Assembly (NCBI GenBank): GCA_023424865.1
Contig: JAFADM010000556.1
Span: forward strand, 1-7,522
Origin: Bacillota bacterium
GTDB lineage: Bacteria; Bacillota_A; Clostridia; DSM-8532
Length of the DNA: 7,522 nt
Direction of reading: 5' to 3'
Translations under genes and position numbers: made by a program
In this document: positions 5,163-7,522 of the stretch, one piece after another
Layout: every line of letters begins with the position of its first letter
Position numbering within the stretch: position 1 is the stretch's first letter
The notes under the pieces: generated by a model
What the model was told of the DNA's origin: nothing
The model's database searches: none
What the model saw: only the letters and a program-made list of their open reading frames with translations

Positions 5163-7466
5163 TTAAAGGCTTTCGTCCGGCCTATTGTGGCTTCTCCACT
5201 GTCCTGGCGAAATCTCATAGACACGGTTGAAGGCTTTATAAAAGGTATTCTGAGAATTAAATCCCACTTTTGTATGTATTTGGTTTATCTTTATATCCGT
5301 ATTCCTCAGCAGCTCCTCCGCTTTCTTAAGGCGCAGCGCCTCCAGATAATCGCCGAAGCTTTTTCCCGTTTGTTCCCTTACCAGGCTGAACAGGTATTTT
5401 TCGGACAGCTGAAACGCCTCCGACACCATGGCGACACACATGTCGGGGTTATTAAAGTTTTCCCTGATATAGTCGGCTATGCTCTGCTTCATTTCCTCAT
5501 TTTTGCTGCGCTTTTTTGCTTCCACATAGAGGCAGAGCCGTACCGCCGTTTCTTCCAGCCTGTCCAGAATCGCGTCAATGGCCAAATCCCTTATTTCGCC
5601 GTCCTTGGGAAGAACCTGCTCCCTGTCTTCCTTAAGCAAAGTGCCCGCGGCGGCCTCCACCACGTTGCGGACGGCATAATAAATCTGCCTTGCATCGGAA
5701 TCGCCTGTAAGCTTATACTTGCGCAAATGCTTTTTCATTTTGTCAAAAAGCTTATTTACTTGTTCTGTTTTTCCCATCAATATAAGATCATGGAGCTTAA
5801 GGCCAATCATGGGATCGAAGAGATCGGGAACCTCCAGCCTGTCTGCCTTTACATAGAAGCAAACCGGATCCGAATTGTCCCTGTAATCGAAAAGCGGTAT
5901 GTTTTTTATCTGATGGTAAAGCGAGCTGATATTTTCGATGCCCATCCCCACCGAAGAAACACGGAAGGTAATTTGGACACCGGACTGTGCCTCCATATCC
6001 CTGGCAATGCTTCTTAAAATGTCCCCCATGCCCGATAAATGGCTTTGATCGGCCTCAGAAAGGTTGATGATTATGGCCATGCGCTCCCGTTCCAGATTGC
6101 ACAGAATCTTATTGTGGCTGATTTTGGAACGGACGCTTTCAGCCGCCAGCAAATGAGCTCGCTGAACCCTGTCCGTCACATCCTCCTGCACGTCTTCCGT
6201 CACCCAGGCATCCATAAGAATAACGCAGAAATAAGTATTTTCCACCTGATGGTATTGGGCAAAGGCAAGCTCCTCCTGAGCTCCCGAGGATCCCTGAGTA
6301 AGAATTTTCTGAGTTATATTGATCTTTATGGAATTTTCCAGTGTATCCAACTGCTTCTTATAGGCTTCATTGGTCTGGTTCATTTCATAGAAGACGTCCT
6401 TCAGGTAGTCGTATTCGTTTTCATTTTTGCGTCCCGTTCTTCCCATCCTGGAACCAATGGCATTCATAAGGCCTTTCACAGGCCGGTACTGGCTGTGAGC
6501 AAAAAATAAAGACATAACAATGCCTAACAAAAGAGCGGCAGTAAGATAAAACAGAAGATAGCTGACGGAAGAGCCCAGCCTTTTGGCAAACAGGCTGTCG
6601 GGAACCCCTATCACAGCCTCAAGCCCCGTTTCACGGCTGCTCACCCGCATTACGTTCATCTTCTGTCCGTTCATTTGGGTTTCGCTTACGCCGCCCTCTG
6701 CCAAGGAGAGCTGTGCCCCTTCATAATTATGACTGAGGATAAAAGCCCCGTTTTTGTCCAGTACGTATAAAAAACCGTCATTTAAAAGCTCCTCGGATAA
6801 AAGCCTTTGAATAATAAGCTGTTGATCCAGAAGGAAAAAAATGACGCTGCTCTTCTCTCTGATGCCTGTCATCGGCAGGGGAATAATGCAGGGAACGGTA
6901 TCCCTCACCCCTTCGGGATAGGTGGTCTGGGTTCCGTAGGTTATTGGAAGGGACGCCTTAATATTGATTAAATCCTTGCTGTCGAAAAGATAATTTTTCC
7001 ACTCCTCAAAGCTTTTTCCATCAATCCCGTAAACCTTGGGATACATAAAAAGATGATTGGTATAAATGCTGTTTTTCGTAATAATGAATTCATTTTTCTC
7101 AAACATAACGCCGATATCCATAACAATTTCGGAAGGGAAAACCATATTCATGAGGTACTTTTGAGTATTAATGAGCTTGTAATAATCCTTGGTTTGCATG
7201 TAGCCGGAAATACGCAGAAGCTCCGAAAAGCTGCTTTCGACACTCAGGGTATAAGCCGCCTCGTAAAACTTCAGTATCTGGCTGTCAATATCTAAAAAAC
7301 CGATTTCAAGGGTATTGTAGCTGTCGTTGAGCATGCTCTCCTTTACCGTGGAAAGCGTGCGGCTGAAAAGCGGATAAAAGGGCCAGCAAACAGCTGCAAC
7401 CAGTATAAAGTAGGTAATCAGGAATTGAGTAAATACGCGTCTGCCCTTTATTTCGAGCTTTATCAT
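5163..7466 (-). CDS. Membrane-bound AraC-family transcriptional regulator (YesS-like)
   Basis: A 767-residue one-component sensor-regulator. After a short basic N-terminus comes a membrane helix (about 11-34), an external domain of about 260 residues, a second helix (about 298-322, SYLLFYLTAALLLGIVMSLF) and a HAMP-like start (QYRPVKGL). A helical linker is followed by a region resembling the degenerate GGDEF-like domain of such regulators (about 405-530, ending VGMGIENISSLYHQIK). The C-terminal AraC DNA-binding domain (about 660-760) has both HTHs, the second reading VGFNSQNTFYKAFNRVYEISPGQW. Start: ATG 7466 has GGGGG 8 nt upstream and gives a clean MIKLEIKGRR start; TTG 7505 would add 13 residues and run through the tandem repeat, so I reject it. 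The length and layout match regulators next to LplABC-type importers. The likely role is activation of the downstream operon in response to an external signal; the ligand is unknown. Confidence 0.93.
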   Translation of the reverse strand: MIKLEIKGRRVFTQFLITYFILVAAVCWPFYPLFSRTLSTVKESMLNDSYNTLEIGFLDIDSQILKFYEAAYTLSVESSFSELLRISGYMQTKDYYKLINTQKYLMNMVFPSEIVMDIGVMFEKNEFIITKNSIYTNHLFMYPKVYGIDGKSFEEWKNYLFDSKDLINIKASLPITYGTQTTYPEGVRDTVPCIIPLPMTGIREKSSVIFFLLDQQLIIQRLLSEELLNDGFLYVLDKNGAFILSHNYEGAQLSLAEGGVSETQMNGQKMNVMRVSSRETGLEAVIGVPDSLFAKRLGSSVSYLLFYLTAALLLGIVMSLFFAHSQYRPVKGLMNAIGSRMGRTGRKNENEYDYLKDVFYEMNQTNEAYKKQLDTLENSIKINITQKILTQGSSGAQEELAFAQYHQVENTYFCVILMDAWVTEDVQEDVTDRVQRAHLLAAESVRSKISHNKILCNLERERMAIIINLSEADQSHLSGMGDILRSIARDMEAQSGVQITFRVSSVGMGIENISSLYHQIKNIPLFDYRDNSDPVCFYVKADRLEVPDLFDPMIGLKLHDLILMGKTEQVNKLFDKMKKHLRKYKLTGDSDARQIYYAVRNVVEAAAGTLLKEDREQVLPKDGEIRDLAIDAILDRLEETAVRLCLYVEAKKRSKNEEMKQSIADYIRENFNNPDMCVAMVSEAFQLSEKYLFSLVREQTGKSFGDYLEALRLKKAEELLRNTDIKINQIHTKVGFNSQNTFYKAFNRVYEISPGQWRSHNRPDESL

Positions 7467-7471
7467 ACAAA

Positions 7472-7481
7472 ATACCCCCAC
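7472..7481 (-). promoter_or_regulatory. GTGGGGGTAT shared by the regulator and importer leaders
   Basis: The 10-mer GTGGGGGTAT lies at 7481-7472, just before the regulator start codon, and again at 5036-5027, about 20 bp upstream of the importer -35 box. In the regulator copy the G-run also serves as ribosome site. The upstream flanks share a loose TTG-AT pattern. A common operator for one regulator is possible; the copy near -60 of the importer would suit an activator and the copy at the regulator start would suit autorepression. Confidence 0.3.
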
Positions 7482-7508
7482 TGAAATGCAACCGCTGAAC
7501 GTCAACCG
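7481..7508 (-). repeat. Tandem 14-bp repeat upstream of the regulator gene
   Basis: Read on the minus strand, CGGTTGACGTTCAG (7508-7495) is followed at once by CGGTTGCATTTCAG (7494-7481), identical at 11 of 14 positions. The pair ends 14 bp before the regulator ATG and abuts the GTGGGGGTAT element. Direct repeats of this kind suit AraC-type binding and suggest autoregulation. A TATACT at 7522-7517 could be the -10 box of the regulator promoter, which would put the repeats just downstream of the transcription start; its -35 box would lie outside the window. Confidence 0.5.
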
Positions 7509-7522
7509 GCAAGGAAAGTATA

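Noticed and set aside
5187..6017. Long plus-strand open frame of 276 codons opposite the regulator
   Set aside because: It is antisense to a clear regulator gene whose domains are intact, and its translation shows no recognisable domain. It is a shadow of the coding strand.
7467..7505. Regulator start at TTG 7505
   Set aside because: The 13 extra codons run through the 14-bp tandem repeat and the G-run ribosome site of ATG 7466, and TTG is a rare start.
7500..7505. TTGACG at 7505-7500 as the -35 box of the regulator promoter
   Set aside because: No acceptable -10 hexamer lies 16-19 bp downstream; the base run there is AGTGGGGG. It also falls within the tandem repeat.
1..7522. CRISPR array, transposase, integrase, tRNA or rRNA
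   Set aside because: No regularly spaced repeats, no transposase or integrase motifs, and no tRNA-like or rRNA-like sequence were seen on either strand. All substantial coding capacity is explained by the five main genes.

Overview
The window is a single, all-minus-strand sugar-import locus of a kind common in Gram-positive Firmicutes. Transcription runs from right to left: a membrane-bound AraC-type regulator (7466-5163), a lipoprotein solute-binding protein (4866-3136), two LplB/LplC-type ABC permeases (2937-1999 and 1966-1043), and a cytoplasmic alpha/beta hydrolase (981-130). A possible next gene starts at 62 and runs off the left edge. Strong AGGAGG-type ribosome sites, a lipoprotein signal with no outer-membrane signature, and the YesS/LplABC gene set point to a Firmicute. 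The moderate GC content and family mix fit Clostridia (Lachnospiraceae-like) or Paenibacillus, but no marker gene fixes the genus.

Right part (5163-7522): the regulator has two membrane segments around an external domain of about 260 residues, a cytoplasmic linker and a C-terminal AraC HTH. A 14-bp tandem repeat lies just upstream of its start. A modest hairpin with a T-tract follows its stop.

Middle (4867-5162, 296 bp without a gene): this holds the likely main promoter of the importer operon (TTTACA-18 bp-TATAAT), a pair of direct repeats exactly 50 bp apart, a 10-mer shared with the regulator leader, and a 5' leader of about 106 nt whose ends can pair. The promoter position excludes the longer reading of the binding protein that would start at 4980.

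Left part (1-4866): the binding protein is followed by a 198-bp gap. This gap contains a perfect 11-bp terminator-like hairpin, a second larger stem-loop, a third weaker hairpin and three imperfect 13-bp tandem units. After it come the two permeases and the hydrolase. This layout is expected where the binding protein must be made in excess over the membrane subunits.

Likely logic: the regulator senses an external ligand, or the state of the importer, and switches on the operon. The lipoprotein captures an oligosaccharide and the two permeases pass it inward, powered by an ATPase encoded elsewhere. The hydrolase may cleave an ester or similar bond on the imported compound. The substrate cannot be read from the sequence. 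I see no new defence, mobile or RNA-guided system. The most interesting content is the dense regulatory DNA and RNA structure in the intergenic gaps.
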